Shown: positions 28,076 through 38,502 of the stretch, piece after piece
How positions within the stretch are numbered: the first letter of the stretch is position 1
Layout of the letters: each line of letters opens with the position of its first letter
Assembly: GCF_003259895.1 (NCBI RefSeq)
Contig: NZ_QLME01000019.1
Span: forward strand, 1-61,784
DNA length: 61,784 bases
Direction of reading: 5' to 3'
From: Halanaerobium saccharolyticum
Lineage (GTDB): Bacteria > Bacillota > Halanaerobiia > Halanaerobiales > Halanaerobiaceae
The notes under the pieces: model-generated
The model's input: the letters and a program-made list of their open reading frames with translations, nothing else
Told to the model about the DNA's origin: nothing
Database searches by the model: none
Position numbers and translations under genes: made by a program

Positions 28076-28188
28076 TTATAAGAAATGTTTATTTTATCAG
28101 GATAACTAAAAATATGTTAAGAAATTGCGCCAAAATATTGTTAAGATGAGTTTAATAATTACAAATAATATAAGCAGGAGAGATAACA

Positions 28189-29451
28189 ATGAATAACTCA
28201 TTTTATAATATTTTAGATTTTGGAGCTAAAAGAGATGGTAAGACATTAAATACAGCTGCATTTAAAAAGGCTGTAAAAAAATGCAGCGAATGTGGTGGGG
28301 GAGAGATTTATATTCCAGCAGGTGATTATTTAAGTGGTTCAATCAGGCTGGAAAGTAATATTACTTTGAATATTTCTGCAGGAGCAAAAATAATTTTTAG
28401 TAATAGACCTGAGGATCACGAAATTATCCTACAACGCTGGGAAGGAAAAGAACAAAAAGTATACAGTCCTTTAATTTATGCTAAAAATGCTGAAAATGTA
28501 ACTATAAAAGGGCAGGGAATGATTGATGGTCAGGGGAAAAAATGGTGGCATCTTTTTGAGAATAATAAACTTAAATATGCAAGACCCAGAGGTATTTCTT
28601 TTGAAAACTGCAGTAATATTTTGATTGAAGGAGTAAAAATTAAAAATTCTCCTGCCTGGACAGTTAACCCAATTAAATCAGATAAGATAACTATTAACAA
28701 AGTTAGTATTAAAAATCCGCCCAACTCTCCCAATACTGATGGAATTAATCCCAGTTCTTGCAAAAATGTACATATTTCTGACTGTCATGTTGATGTTGGT
28801 GATGACTGTATTACCATTAAATCAGGTACAGAAAAAGGTCAGGACTTAATTCCCTGTGAAAATATCACAGTTACAAATTGTACAATAGTTCATGGTCATG
28901 GAGGAGTAGTAATTGGCAGTGAAATGAGTGGGTCAGTTAGAAATGTAACAATTAATAATTGTGTATTTGATGGAACTGACAGAGGGATTAGGATCAAATC
29001 ACGTCGTGGCAGAGGGGGAGTTGTAGAAGACATAGTTGTTAATAATATTGTTATGAACAATGTTTTATCTCCAGTAATTATGAATTTATTTTATTTTTGT
29101 GGTGAAGGTGGTAAAGATAAGTTTGTCTGGGATAAAAATCCTAAAAAATTCAACTCACAAACCCCGGTAATTAGAGAAGTACATTTTAATAATATTAGGG
29201 CAAATAATGTTAAAACCAGAGCTATTTTTATTTATGGCTTACCGGAGAGTCCAATTAAAGATATAACATTTAGTAATGTTTCTATTACTATGGCTGATCA
29301 GGCTGAAGCAAAAGTTCCAGCGATGATGAGTAAACTAAAAGCTGAAAAACAAAAGGGAGTATATTGTAATAATTTTAAAGATATCGATTTTATTAATTTT
29401 AAAGTAAAAAATCAAATTGGAAAGAAATTTGAATTACTAAATGCTAAATAA
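28189..29451 (+). CDS. Glycoside hydrolase family 28, cytoplasmic
   Basis: 420-residue GH28 beta-helix enzyme with all signatures: N182-T-D184-G, G204-D205-D206, G236-H237-G238 and R268-I-K270. No signal peptide. It shares the general layout of the enzyme at 21191 but is diverged in the N-terminal and C-terminal turns, implying a different pectic substrate, for example an unsaturated or rhamnogalacturonan oligomer. The ATG follows a CAGGAG SD. It lies immediately upstream of the peptide-type ABC transporter, suggesting that it processes what that system imports. Confidence 0.92.
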   Translation: MNNSFYNILDFGAKRDGKTLNTAAFKKAVKKCSECGGGEIYIPAGDYLSGSIRLESNITLNISAGAKIIFSNRPEDHEIILQRWEGKEQKVYSPLIYAKNAENVTIKGQGMIDGQGKKWWHLFENNKLKYARPRGISFENCSNILIEGVKIKNSPAWTVNPIKSDKITINKVSIKNPPNSPNTDGINPSSCKNVHISDCHVDVGDDCITIKSGTEKGQDLIPCENITVTNCTIVHGHGGVVIGSEMSGSVRNVTINNCVFDGTDRGIRIKSRRGRGGVVEDIVVNNIVMNNVLSPVIMNLFYFCGEGGKDKFVWDKNPKKFNSQTPVIREVHFNNIRANNVKTRAIFIYGLPESPIKDITFSNVSITMADQAEAKVPAMMSKLKAEKQKGVYCNNFKDIDFINFKVKNQIGKKFELLNAK

Positions 29452-29575
29452 TATTGGATAATAACCCTAAGTCTGAAAAAAATAGTTTAAATAATAAAGA
29501 TGAAATTTCGATTAACCTAAAAAAATGTAAAAAATCATTAGTTAGCTAAATATCTGTTAAGTATCTGAAAATTAT

Positions 29576-29598
29576 TTCTGTTATTATTATTAACAGAA
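29576..29598. promoter_or_regulatory. Inverted repeat upstream of peptide-type transporter operon
   Basis: TTCTGTTA-N7-TAACAGAA, perfect 8-bp arms, 44 nt before the binding-protein ATG. Candidate operator; unrelated in sequence to the LacI-type sites. Confidence 0.45.
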
Positions 29599-29641
29599 GA
29601 AAGAAATATTATAAAAAATTATTAAGGGGGATATTTTTTAA

Positions 29642-31552
29642 ATGAAATTAGTAAAACAAAATACCATTGTATTACTGACAATCTTATTTTTATTCTTAAG
29701 CTCAGGTCTTGTTTTTGCCTATAACCAGGCTCCAATGCTGGATGAGCAGGTTGAAAGTAGAGAATTACCTGCAGTAGACGAAAGATTACCCGAAAATCCA
29801 TATGTGACAGAAGTATTAGATCGGATAGGTGACTATGGTGGAACTTTAAACTGGCTGGCAACAAATAGTACTGATGATCCTAAATTAATGGCTCTTTATA
29901 ATAACATTAATTTAGTTCGCTATACTCCCAGTTTAACAGTTAAACCAGACCTGGCAGAAAGTTATGAGGTTTCCGATGACTTATCTACCTTTACTTTTAA
30001 GTTAAGAGAGGGAATTCGCTGGTCTGATGGTGAGCCATTTACAACAGATGATATTATGTTCTGGTTTAATGATCTGATTAAGCACGAAGAATTAACTGCA
30101 GAGTCAGGAAGTGGCTGGTTAAAAGTAAAGGACGAGCTGCCAGAAGTAGAACAAATTGATGATTATACGGTTAGATTTACTTTTACTGCTCCCAATCCAT
30201 ATTTTTTAGAAAAACTTGCTTTTCCGGGGCGTAAACCTTATGTAGCATCACATTATTTAAAGCAGTTCCATGCAGATTATGCAGATACAGATGAGTTAGC
30301 AGAGAAAGTAGAAAACTCTGATTTTGATAAATGGGTTGGTTTATTTGAGTCCGAAAACTCCAAGAAGTTTTTCAGAAACCCTGATCTTCCAGTTATTCAA
30401 CCATGGATACCGGTTACCGAACCACCTTCCAATAGATTTGTTTATAAAAGAAATCCTTACTTTTATAAAGTAGATGAAGAAGGTAATCAGTTACCTTATA
30501 TTGATGAGGTTGTCTTAAAAATTGTGTCTGATAAAGAAGTACTTTCTATGCAGGTAGTTGCAGGAAATGCTGATTTACAGATGAGACAATTAATGACAGG
30601 TAACTTTACACTTTACAAGAATAATGAAGAAAATGGAAATTATAAGGTGTTAAAATGGGAACAAAATACGACATCTCTTCCAACCTTTGCTCCAAACATT
30701 ACTTATGGAGAAGATGACTGGATGAGAGAATTAAATAATGATAAAAAGTTCCGTCAGGCATTATCACTTGCTATTAACAGACCGGAACTTAATCAGGTGG
30801 CTACCAAAGGCTTAGCTGTACCACGTCAGGCTACAGTTTATCCACAGTGGGAAGGATTTAAGCAGGAATGGGCTGATGCTTATGCTGATTATGATCCTGA
30901 TAGAGCCAATAAGCTTTTAGATGAAGCTGGATATACTGAGCGCAATGATGATGGAATCAGACTTAAAGATGGTAAGCCAATTCACCTAACAATTTATATT
31001 GGAGAAGATCCTAATTTACCAAGAACGATGAATATGATTAAAGATTACTGGAATGAGATTGGTGTAGATATGGACTTTAAAGCCTTAGAAAAGACTCTCC
31101 ATTATACAAGAAGAGATGCCAATAAACTTCCCTGGGCTTATATTGGTAGTGCTTCCTGGTCCCCAACCTATCCATTTAATTTTGTACCAGTAAGTAACTC
31201 TTATTCATCCGGTAACTGGTGGGCACCATCATATGCTAAGTGGTATGAAACAAATGGTGAACAGGGAGAAGAACCACCAGCAGAAATCAAAAAGATGATG
31301 GATATTTATGATGAGATTCAGGTTACAAAAGATCAGGATAGACGAGTAGAATTGTGGCAGCAGATTTTTGAAATTCATGCAGAAAACGTCTGGATGATCG
31401 GTACTAATGGTCTGCATCCACAGTTTGTGATCAAGAAAAATTATGTTCACAATGTTCCTGAAAGAGCTTTAGCAAGTTGGGATTACGGAGCTTATTTTGG
31501 TCCGAGTGAATTTTATCAGTTCTTCATCGAAGAAGGAGCACAGGATAATTAA
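29642..31552 (+). CDS. Peptide-type ABC transporter substrate-binding protein (family 5)
   Basis: 636-residue exported binding protein, family 5 (OppA/DppA type). The signal peptide spans about residues 1-25, ending VFA with no lipobox Cys. The family core YTFKLREGIRWSDGEP appears near residue 115 (here FTFKLREGIRWSDGEPF), and SLAINRPELNQVATKG near residue 378. In anaerobes such as Thermotoga, this transporter class commonly carries oligosaccharides; flanking GH28 and pectin-esterase genes make an oligogalacturonide or rhamnogalacturonide ligand likely here (inference). It is followed by a stem-loop and then both ATPase and both permease genes. Confidence 0.92.
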   Translation: MKLVKQNTIVLLTILFLFLSSGLVFAYNQAPMLDEQVESRELPAVDERLPENPYVTEVLDRIGDYGGTLNWLATNSTDDPKLMALYNNINLVRYTPSLTVKPDLAESYEVSDDLSTFTFKLREGIRWSDGEPFTTDDIMFWFNDLIKHEELTAESGSGWLKVKDELPEVEQIDDYTVRFTFTAPNPYFLEKLAFPGRKPYVASHYLKQFHADYADTDELAEKVENSDFDKWVGLFESENSKKFFRNPDLPVIQPWIPVTEPPSNRFVYKRNPYFYKVDEEGNQLPYIDEVVLKIVSDKEVLSMQVVAGNADLQMRQLMTGNFTLYKNNEENGNYKVLKWEQNTTSLPTFAPNITYGEDDWMRELNNDKKFRQALSLAINRPELNQVATKGLAVPRQATVYPQWEGFKQEWADAYADYDPDRANKLLDEAGYTERNDDGIRLKDGKPIHLTIYIGEDPNLPRTMNMIKDYWNEIGVDMDFKALEKTLHYTRRDANKLPWAYIGSASWSPTYPFNFVPVSNSYSSGNWWAPSYAKWYETNGEQGEEPPAEIKKMMDIYDEIQVTKDQDRRVELWQQIFEIHAENVWMIGTNGLHPQFVIKKNYVHNVPERALASWDYGAYFGPSEFYQFFIEEGAQDN

Positions 31553-31600
31553 GATAACCAGGAAAATTAATATTAGTTAATTTAAATGATATAGGATAGA

Positions 31601-31634
31601 AAATTGGTCTCTCTATTATCAGGGAGGCCAATTT
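31601..31634 (+). terminator. Stem-loop between binding-protein and ATPase genes
   Basis: AAATTGGTCTCTC / GGGAGGCCAATTT, 13 bp with two G-U pairs and an 8-nt loop, no T run. Same position relative to a binding-protein gene as the hairpins at 9032, 53525 and 61012. Confidence 0.7.
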
Positions 31635-31700
31635 CATTAAATAATAATTAATGAAAAAAATTATAATTATTTAAGATTATAGAAGCTTGGAGGTTAAATT

Positions 31701-32711
31701 ATGAGTTCCAGTAATTGTGTTATTGATGTAAAAAATCTACAGACATTTTTTAACACAGAAAATGGTATAGTAAAGGCAGTAAATGGGGTTAGCTTTTCAA
31801 TTGAAAAAGGAAAAACACTGGGGATTGTTGGAGAAAGTGGATGTGGTAAAAGTATGACATCTATGTCCCTGATGAATTTAGTACCCCGCCCCAAAGGATA
31901 TATTGCTGGGGGAGAAATAAATTATTATTATGAAGACGGCAGTAAGATTGATATAACTCAGTATGATCATGATAGTGAAAAAATGCGAAAATTAAGAGGT
32001 AATGAAATGGCCATGATTTTTCAGGAGCCGATGACTTCTTTAAATCCAGTTTATACTGTTGGAGATCAGATTATTGAAGCAATAAAACTGCATCAGGATT
32101 ATAAAAATAAAGCTGAACTTAGGAGTAGAGCAGTTAAAATGCTAAAAAAAGTTGGGATTTCCGCTCCTGAGAGTAGAGTTGATGAATATCCCCATGAATT
32201 TAGTGGTGGTATGAGGCAGAGAGCAATGATTGCTATGGCTTTATCCTGCAACCCACGACTTTTAATTGCAGATGAACCAACAACGGCTCTGGATGTAACT
32301 GTAGAAGCTCAAATTATAAATCTAATGGGTGATTTACAGAAAGAATTGAATATGGCAATTATGTTTATTACTCATGATCTTGGAGTTATAGGCGATATAG
32401 CTGATGAAGTAATGGTGATGTATACAGGTAGGGTTGTGGAAAAATCTGATACCAAAAGCCTGTTTTCAAATCCTAAACATCCTTACACTAAAGGATTGTT
32501 AAATTCCAGACCGGTTATTGGAAGTAAAAAAAGATTAGAACCTATTGAAGGTTCTGTGCCTGATTTACTTCATTTACCAGAAGGTTGTGACTTTCATGAT
32601 CGATGTCCAGAAGCAATGGCAATCTGTAAAAAAGAAGATCCACCTGTATTTGAGGTAGAGGATTGTAAAGTTAAGTGTTGGCTTTATCGGAAGGAGGAAA
32701 AAGCGTCTTGA
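31701..32711 (+). CDS. Peptide-type ABC transporter ATPase (OppD/DppD-like)
   Basis: 336-residue cytoplasmic ATPase. Walker A is GESGCGKS near residue 42, the Q-loop follows in [14 protein letters not shown], the signature is EFSGGMRQR and Walker B is [12 protein letters not shown]. The C-terminal oligopeptide-type extension carries Cys-rich [12 protein letters not shown], typical for OppD/DppD. The last four bases overlap the TTG start of the partner ATPase, indicating translational coupling. It works with the partner ATPase and the permeases at 33768 and 34822. Confidence 0.94.
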   Translation: MSSSNCVIDVKNLQTFFNTENGIVKAVNGVSFSIEKGKTLGIVGESGCGKSMTSMSLMNLVPRPKGYIAGGEINYYYEDGSKIDITQYDHDSEKMRKLRGNEMAMIFQEPMTSLNPVYTVGDQIIEAIKLHQDYKNKAELRSRAVKMLKKVGISAPESRVDEYPHEFSGGMRQRAMIAMALSCNPRLLIADEPTTALDVTVEAQIINLMGDLQKELNMAIMFITHDLGVIGDIADEVMVMYTGRVVEKSDTKSLFSNPKHPYTKGLLNSRPVIGSKKRLEPIEGSVPDLLHLPEGCDFHDRCPEAMAICKKEDPPVFEVEDCKVKCWLYRKEEKAS

Positions 32712-33730
32712 CTGGTGAAGAAAAAATTTTAGAAGTTAATGATTTAAAAAAATATTTTCCTATCAGGAAAGGTTTTTTTAAAAGAGTTGTTGGTCATGTA
32801 AAGGCTGTAGATGGTGTGGATTTTACTATTAAAAAAGGAGAAACTTTAGGTTTAGTTGGAGAAAGTGGTTGTGGTAAATCAACTCTGGCAAGAACTGTTT
32901 TAAAACTTTTAGAACCAACTGCCGGTAATGTGATTTATAATGATCAGGGAATTAAGAAGGATTTAGCAGAAACCGAAGGCAAAGAATTGAGAAAGCTGCG
33001 ACGGAATATTCAAATGATTTTTCAGGACCCGTTTTCTTCTCTAGATTCTCGTCTCTCAGTTAGAGACATTGTAGCAGAACCACTTACTGTCCAGGGAATC
33101 GGTAAAAATCGTAAAGAACGGACTGAAAAAGTTAAAGAATTACTGGAACAGGTAGGTTTAAATAGTTACCAGATGAATCGTTATCCCCACGAATTTAGTG
33201 GCGGACAGAGGCAGAGAATTGGTGTTGCCAGAGCTCTGGCCTTAAATCCGGAACTAATTATTTGTGATGAGCCAGTTTCTGCGCTTGATGTTTCAGTTCA
33301 GGCTCAGGTATTAAATTTATTATCTGACCTGCAGAAAGAATTAGGTTTAACATATTTATTTATTGCTCATGATTTAGGAGTAGTAGAGTACATAAGTGAT
33401 AGAATAATGGTCATGTATTTAGGAAAAATAGTGGAAGTGTCTGATGCAGATGATCTATATGAAAGTCCAAAACATCCTTATACTGAAGCTTTACTTAAAT
33501 CAATTGCTGCTGGTGATCCTTTTTCTGATAAACCCAGAGAAGCTCTGGAAGGTACTGTACCTGATCCAGCCAATCCGCCTTCAGGCTGCAAATTTCATAC
33601 CAGATGTCCCTATTGTAGTGATCTCTGCAAAACTAAAGAGCCTGATTTGATTCCAACTTTAGATGATTATGATTCCTATGTAGCCTGTCATTTCAGCGAC
33701 AGTCTTGATCTTAAATCATTTGAAAAATAA
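32708..33730 (+). CDS. Peptide-type ABC transporter ATPase (OppF/DppF-like)
   Basis: 340-residue second ATPase. It has Walker [10 protein letters not shown], the OppF-type Q-loop [15 protein letters not shown], signature EFSGGQRQR and Walker [13 protein letters not shown]. The C-terminal extension has [16 protein letters not shown] place the start at the TTG 32708, which overlaps the preceding TGA (TTGA) and follows AAGGAGG at 32691-32697. An upstream in-frame start at 32675 would lie inside the previous gene with no SD. Translational coupling with the OppD-like gene ensures equal amounts of both ATPases. Confidence 0.92.
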   Translation: MTGEEKILEVNDLKKYFPIRKGFFKRVVGHVKAVDGVDFTIKKGETLGLVGESGCGKSTLARTVLKLLEPTAGNVIYNDQGIKKDLAETEGKELRKLRRNIQMIFQDPFSSLDSRLSVRDIVAEPLTVQGIGKNRKERTEKVKELLEQVGLNSYQMNRYPHEFSGGQRQRIGVARALALNPELIICDEPVSALDVSVQAQVLNLLSDLQKELGLTYLFIAHDLGVVEYISDRIMVMYLGKIVEVSDADDLYESPKHPYTEALLKSIAAGDPFSDKPREALEGTVPDPANPPSGCKFHTRCPYCSDLCKTKEPDLIPTLDDYDSYVACHFSDSLDLKSFEK

Positions 33731-33767
33731 ATTTTATAGTTGATTATAAAACGAAGGGAGTTAAAAA

Positions 33768-34757
33768 ATGTTTAATTATATTACTAGGAGAGTTGCTGTA
33801 ATGATCCCAGTACTCATACTTATTTCAATGTTTATATTTTTTATTATTCAGTTACCTCCAGGTAACTATCTTGATTCATATGTTGCTTTAATCTCAAGTC
33901 AGGGTGAAACTATAAGTGGAGAAAGAGTTGAGAAATTAGAAGAAAGATATGGTTTAAATCAACCTGTGTATGTTAAGTACTGGAAGTGGGTGAAAGGATT
34001 TGTTTTTCTTGATTTTGGAAACTCCTTCCAATATGATAATGCGAGTGTCTGGTCAATTGTGAAAGCCTATTTAGGTTATTCAATTTTAATTGCCGGTTCA
34101 ACCCAGATATTTATGATAGTGGTGGGGATACCGATAGGTATTTACTCGGCGACTCATCAATATTCATTTGGAGATTATTTCTGGACTATTCTGGGTTTCA
34201 TTGGTTTATCAATACCAAATTTTATGTTAGCTTTGATATTGATGTATGTCGGCTATTTTGTTTTTGGAATCCCTTCCCTGGGAGGGCTGTTTTCAGAACA
34301 GTATATTACTGCCCCCTGGAGCATAGCTAAATTTATAGATTTATTACAGCATCTCTGGATTCCGGTGGTTGTCCTTGGTACAGCAGGGACAGCGGGAGTG
34401 ATTCGGACCATGAGAGCTAATTTACTTGATGTACTTAATATGCAATATATTAGTACAGCCCGGGCTAAAGGTTTAAAAGAAAGTGTAGTTATTTATAAAC
34501 ATGCAGTTAGAAATGCACTTCATGTTATCATCATGTGGGCTGGAATGAGGCTGCCAAAACTAATTTCTGGATCCACAGTTGTTTCAATTGTACTGTCTTT
34601 ACCAACATTAGGACCGATAATTTATACTGCTTTGAGATCTCAGGATATGTATCTTGCTGGTACAGTTTTATTATTCCAGTGTGTGCTTTTATTGGTGGGT
34701 AATCTGATTGCTGATATTATTTTAGCTGTTGTAGATCCCAGAATTCAGTATAATTAA
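33768..34757 (+). CDS. Peptide-type ABC transporter permease (OppB/DppB-like)
   Basis: 329-residue membrane permease. The N-terminus MFNYITRRVAVMIPVLILIS is the usual first TM helix of DppB proteins, followed by the periplasmic segment with LEERYGLNQPVYVKYW. The cytoplasmic EAA-like loop reads STARAKGLKESVVIYKHAVRNAL. Six TM segments are predicted. The gene follows the ATPases by 37 nt and pairs with the permease at 34822. Confidence 0.93.
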   Translation: MFNYITRRVAVMIPVLILISMFIFFIIQLPPGNYLDSYVALISSQGETISGERVEKLEERYGLNQPVYVKYWKWVKGFVFLDFGNSFQYDNASVWSIVKAYLGYSILIAGSTQIFMIVVGIPIGIYSATHQYSFGDYFWTILGFIGLSIPNFMLALILMYVGYFVFGIPSLGGLFSEQYITAPWSIAKFIDLLQHLWIPVVVLGTAGTAGVIRTMRANLLDVLNMQYISTARAKGLKESVVIYKHAVRNALHVIIMWAGMRLPKLISGSTVVSIVLSLPTLGPIIYTALRSQDMYLAGTVLLFQCVLLLVGNLIADIILAVVDPRIQYN

Positions 34758-34821
34758 ATTTCAATTAAATTAGTGATAAATATTCAATATCACTAAGTAT
34801 ATTATACGAGGGAGGATAGAA

Positions 34822-35949
34822 ATGAAAACAGAAGGAAATCAAATAGAACAAAATGATATTGATATAGTCGATGAATCACCAGAGATTTTGAGTAGAAACC
34901 GATTGATGTGGAGAAAATTCAAAAAAAATAAATTAGGTATTGCCGGGGGAATTGTGGTATTATTATTTTATCTAATGGTGTTATTTGGAGGTTTTCTCAG
35001 CCCTTATACTTTAGATCATAAAGATTATTCTCATATTACTGCACCTCCAAGGAGAATTAGGATAATTGATGAAGAAGGTTTAAGTGCTCCCTTTGTTTAT
35101 GGTTATGAAGCCTCTATGGATCCTGAAACTTTACAGAGGAATTATGCACTAGATAAAGAGAGTAAGTATTATATAGATTTTCTATATCGAGGAGATAATT
35201 ATGAATTTTTAGGGTTGTTTAATACTGACCTACATTTATTTGGGGTAAATGAGGGCCAGATGTATTTACTGGGAACAGATGAAACTGGCGGTGATTTATT
35301 AACCAAGATAATCCTGGGTGGTAGAATTTCTTTATCCATCAGTTTGCTGGGACCCTTAATTAGTTTAATTATTGGCGCAATACTGGGAACAGTATCCGGT
35401 TATGTTGGAGGAATAGTGGATGGTGTGATTCAGAGAGTTATTGAATTTTTCAAGTCATTCCCGAGAATTCCACTCTGGTTAACTCTGGCAGCTGCTCTGC
35501 CAGCAAACTGGTCTTCGCTTAGAGTTTATATTGGGATAGTAGTTATTCTGGCCTTTTTAGGATGGACTGGATTGGCCCGAATGGTTAGAGGTAAAATTAT
35601 GTCTTTAAGAGAAGAAGATTTTGTATCTGCTGCTGTAGCCTCTGGTTCAACTGGCTGGTGGATTGTTAGGAAACACTTAATTCCCAATGCAATGAGTCAG
35701 CTTATTGTATCAGCTACATTATCGATACCTTCAATGATTTTAGCAGAGGCTTCGTTGAGTTTTCTTGGTTTAGGTATTAGAGCTCCGATGACCAGCTGGG
35801 GTGTTTTATTACAGGAAGCACAGAATGTTAGAACAATTGCGCTTCATCCCTGGTTATTTACTCCAGCATTGTTTATAATTGTAGCAATTTTAGGCTTTAA
35901 CTTTTTAGGTGATGGATTAAGAGACGCTGCAGATCCATTTTCAAATTAA
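34822..35949 (+). CDS. Peptide-type ABC transporter permease (OppC/DppC-like), long-loop form
   Basis: 375-residue permease. The N-terminal OppC_N region (RNRLMWRKFKKNKLGIAGG) leads into TM1 at about 43-62. It is followed by an unusually long extracytoplasmic segment of roughly 100 residues before LGTDETGGDLLTKIILGGR, then the permease core with EAA-type loop SAAVASGSTGWWIVRKHLIP. The terminal helix ends NFLGDGLRDAADP as in the family. The expanded loop is a feature I associate with oligosaccharide-importing members; that reading is inference. A terminator follows at 35989. Confidence 0.92.
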   Translation: MKTEGNQIEQNDIDIVDESPEILSRNRLMWRKFKKNKLGIAGGIVVLLFYLMVLFGGFLSPYTLDHKDYSHITAPPRRIRIIDEEGLSAPFVYGYEASMDPETLQRNYALDKESKYYIDFLYRGDNYEFLGLFNTDLHLFGVNEGQMYLLGTDETGGDLLTKIILGGRISLSISLLGPLISLIIGAILGTVSGYVGGIVDGVIQRVIEFFKSFPRIPLWLTLAAALPANWSSLRVYIGIVVILAFLGWTGLARMVRGKIMSLREEDFVSAAVASGSTGWWIVRKHLIPNAMSQLIVSATLSIPSMILAEASLSFLGLGIRAPMTSWGVLLQEAQNVRTIALHPWLFTPALFIIVAILGFNFLGDGLRDAADPFSN

Positions 35950-35988
35950 ATAACAGTTATTAATTACTGTTTATAAATTTCAACAATT

Positions 35989-36045
35989 CCCTGTCTTTCT
36001 GACTATTGATTATATATCATTTGCTCAGGGAGATGGGGTTTTTCT
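35989..36045 (+). terminator. Terminator of the peptide-type transporter operon
   Basis: 14-bp stem CCCTGTCTTTCTGA / TCAGGGAGATGGGG including G-U pairs, about 22-nt loop, followed by TTTTT. Confidence 0.75.
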
Positions 36046-36081
36046 CTATTAAAAAATAAAACTTAAAGGGGAGTGATATAA

Positions 36082-37659
36082 ATGAGAAAAAAAACTGAAA
36101 ATAATGTCTGGATCGCAGATCTGGGGAATGGTAAATATAAAAACCCAATTCTTCATGCTGATTATTCGGATCCTGATGTAATAAAAGTAGCAGCTGACTT
36201 TTTTATGGTTGCTTCCAGTTTTAACTGTATGCCCGGACTGCCAATTTTACACTCTAAAGATCTGGTCAACTGGGAAATTGTAAACCATGTTTATCCAGAA
36301 TTCCCAGTTGCAGATTATAATCAGGTTGCACATGGTAAATGTGCCTGGGCACCTGCTATCCGTTATCACGATGGAAAATACTGGGTCTATGTTGGAGATC
36401 CTGATCATGGAATTTTTATGAGTAAGACTGAAGATCCGTTTGGTCAGTGGTCCAAACCAATTTTTGTTAAAGAGGGAAAAGGCTTAATCGATACCTGTCC
36501 CTTCTGGGATGATGATGGCAGTGCCTATTTAGTTCATGCTTATGCCCGCAGTAGAACTGGATTTAAGAATGTTTTAAATCTCTGCCGGATGAGTGATGAT
36601 GGGACAGAGTTACTGGATCAGGGCACCTTTATTTTTGATGGAGAAGATGGGCATCCAACTACAGAAGGTCCCAAAATCTATAAAAGAAACGGCTATTACT
36701 ATATTTTTGCACCTGCAGGAGGAGTGGCTACCGGCTGGCAGCTGGTATTGAGATCCAAAAACATCTATGGACCTTACGAAAAAAGAGTTGTTTTAAAACA
36801 GGGAGATACTGCAGTTAATGGTCCCCATCAGGGAGGATATGTAGAGTTAGAATCCGGAGAATCCTGGTTTGTGCATTTTCAAGATAAAGACGCCTATGGC
36901 AGAATTGTCCATCTGCAGCCGATGAACTGGCAGGATGACTGGCCAATAATTGGTCTTGATCAAGATAATGATGGAATTGGAGAACCAGTCATGGAATACA
37001 AAAAGCCGAATATAAAAGTTGAAACGGAAATTAAAACTCCAGCCACCAGTGATGATTTTGAAAATCGAAAACTAGGTCTGCAGTGGCAGTGGCAGGCAAA
37101 TCCAGAATCTGAATGGTATTCTCTCAGAGAAAATCAAGATTCACTGCGTCTATATACCAACAATATCAGTCAGGAGAAAGAACCAGTTTTATGGTATGCC
37201 CCCAATTTATTACTTCAGAAGTTTCCTGCCACAAATTTCAGTGCAGAAACTATGATTCAATTTCAACCTGAAGTTGAAGGAGAAAAAGCAGGTTTATTGA
37301 TTATGGGAGAAAAATACAGTTATCTCAGTCTGGAGAAATCAGAATCAGGTTTAAAGCTTGCTCAATACTGGGGAGTTAAGAGAGAAAAAAGAACAGAATT
37401 CAAAATGACAGAAGCAAAAATAGAAGTGAATCAGATTCATCTAAAAGTTGAAGTAAAAGAATTTAAAGGAGAAGCTCTCTGTCAGTTTAGCTACAGCTGT
37501 GATGGTCAGGAATTCAAAAACTTTGGTAAGCGCTTTAAAGCAGTTCCCGGACGCTGGATCGGAGCAAAACTTGGCCTATTTGCAGTGAATATAAATAAAC
37601 ATCTAACTTCAGCTTATGCTGATTTTGATTACTTTAAAGTTAAAGAATCAAAAATATAA
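36082..37659 (+). CDS. Glycoside hydrolase family 43 with C-terminal beta-sandwich domain
   Basis: 525-residue cytoplasmic five-bladed propeller glycosidase, beta-xylosidase/alpha-L-arabinofuranosidase type. The catalytic triad is visible: base Asp30 in YSDPDV, pKa-modulating Asp137 in LIDTCPF, and acid Glu195 in TEGPKIYKR. Residues about 320-525 form the concanavalin-like C-terminal domain typical of beta-xylosidase-like GH43. No signal peptide, so it trims imported side-chain oligomers. The start ATG has a GGGGAG SD. Likely target is arabinose or xylose decorating pectin; specificity cannot be decided from sequence alone. Confidence 0.9.
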   Translation: MRKKTENNVWIADLGNGKYKNPILHADYSDPDVIKVAADFFMVASSFNCMPGLPILHSKDLVNWEIVNHVYPEFPVADYNQVAHGKCAWAPAIRYHDGKYWVYVGDPDHGIFMSKTEDPFGQWSKPIFVKEGKGLIDTCPFWDDDGSAYLVHAYARSRTGFKNVLNLCRMSDDGTELLDQGTFIFDGEDGHPTTEGPKIYKRNGYYYIFAPAGGVATGWQLVLRSKNIYGPYEKRVVLKQGDTAVNGPHQGGYVELESGESWFVHFQDKDAYGRIVHLQPMNWQDDWPIIGLDQDNDGIGEPVMEYKKPNIKVETEIKTPATSDDFENRKLGLQWQWQANPESEWYSLRENQDSLRLYTNNISQEKEPVLWYAPNLLLQKFPATNFSAETMIQFQPEVEGEKAGLLIMGEKYSYLSLEKSESGLKLAQYWGVKREKRTEFKMTEAKIEVNQIHLKVEVKEFKGEALCQFSYSCDGQEFKNFGKRFKAVPGRWIGAKLGLFAVNINKHLTSAYADFDYFKVKESKI

Positions 37660-37702
37660 TAATTTGAAATAAAATAATTAATAAGGAGAAGATATTTATA
37701 AA

Positions 37703-38389
37703 ATGTCGAAAAAGAGAAAAATTTTTATTGCAGGTGATTCCACTGCTTCCAATTATCAGGAAAGTGATGCCCCCAGAGCAGGCTGGGGCCAGGTTATCAG
37801 TAATTTTTTTGTAGATGAAATTGAAGTTATTAATAAAGCAGCTTCCGGAAGAAGTACAAAAAGTTTTATCAATGAAAATAGATTGAATGAAATTGAGAAA
37901 TTAATTTCTGAAGGAGATTACTTGTTTATACAATTTGGACATAACGATCAAAAAGATGATCCGGCAAGAGGAACTGAAGCTTTTGGAAGTTTTCAGGATA
38001 ATTTAAAAGCGTATATTAAAGTAGCCAAAAAGAATGGAGCGACTCCCATACTTTTAACCCCGATTCAGAGAAGAAATTTTTCCAGCAGTGGTCATTTAAT
38101 CAATACTCATGGGAAATATCCTGAGGCAGTAAAAAAATTAGCGCATCAGCTTAATTTAAATTTAATTGATTTAGCTAAAATAACAAAAAAATATTTTGAA
38201 GAACTGGGACCTAAAAGAACAAAAGAAATTTTTCTCTGGTTAGAACCAGGAGAAAGTGAAAACTATCCTGAAGGTGAAGAGGATAACACTCATTTTTCTA
38301 AAAATGGAGCTCTAAAAATCTCTGAATTAATTGTAGAAGAAATGAGAAATCAAAATTTAGAATTAAGTAAATATATAGTAGGAAAATGA
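37703..38389 (+). CDS. Rhamnogalacturonan acetylesterase (CE12, SGNH hydrolase)
   Basis: 228-residue SGNH hydrolase removing acetyl groups from rhamnogalacturonan. The nucleophile lies in G-D-S13-T-A-S, block II is AASGRSTKSF, block III is FGHNDQKDD, and the Asp/His pair is D194-N-T-H197 followed by FSKNGA. No signal peptide, in contrast to many secreted family members, so deacetylation is probably intracellular after import. The GH43 gene ends 43 nt upstream and the GH28-CE8 fusion follows, forming a side-group removal cassette. Confidence 0.9.
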   Translation: MSKKRKIFIAGDSTASNYQESDAPRAGWGQVISNFFVDEIEVINKAASGRSTKSFINENRLNEIEKLISEGDYLFIQFGHNDQKDDPARGTEAFGSFQDNLKAYIKVAKKNGATPILLTPIQRRNFSSSGHLINTHGKYPEAVKKLAHQLNLNLIDLAKITKKYFEELGPKRTKEIFLWLEPGESENYPEGEEDNTHFSKNGALKISELIVEEMRNQNLELSKYIVGK

Positions 38390-38502
38390 TTTTGGCTATT
38401 GGAGATGATTAAATTAAAAACCAAGCTAATTATAAGATAAAAAATATTACTTTAAACAAAAAAATAATTAAAACTGCTTTATAAAAGAAGGTGAATTTAT
38501 TA

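Noticed and set aside
37540-37560. Copy of the GCGC palindrome inside the GH43 gene (AAGCGCTTTAAAG)
   Set aside because: Imperfect, inside coding sequence, and explained by the encoded residues.
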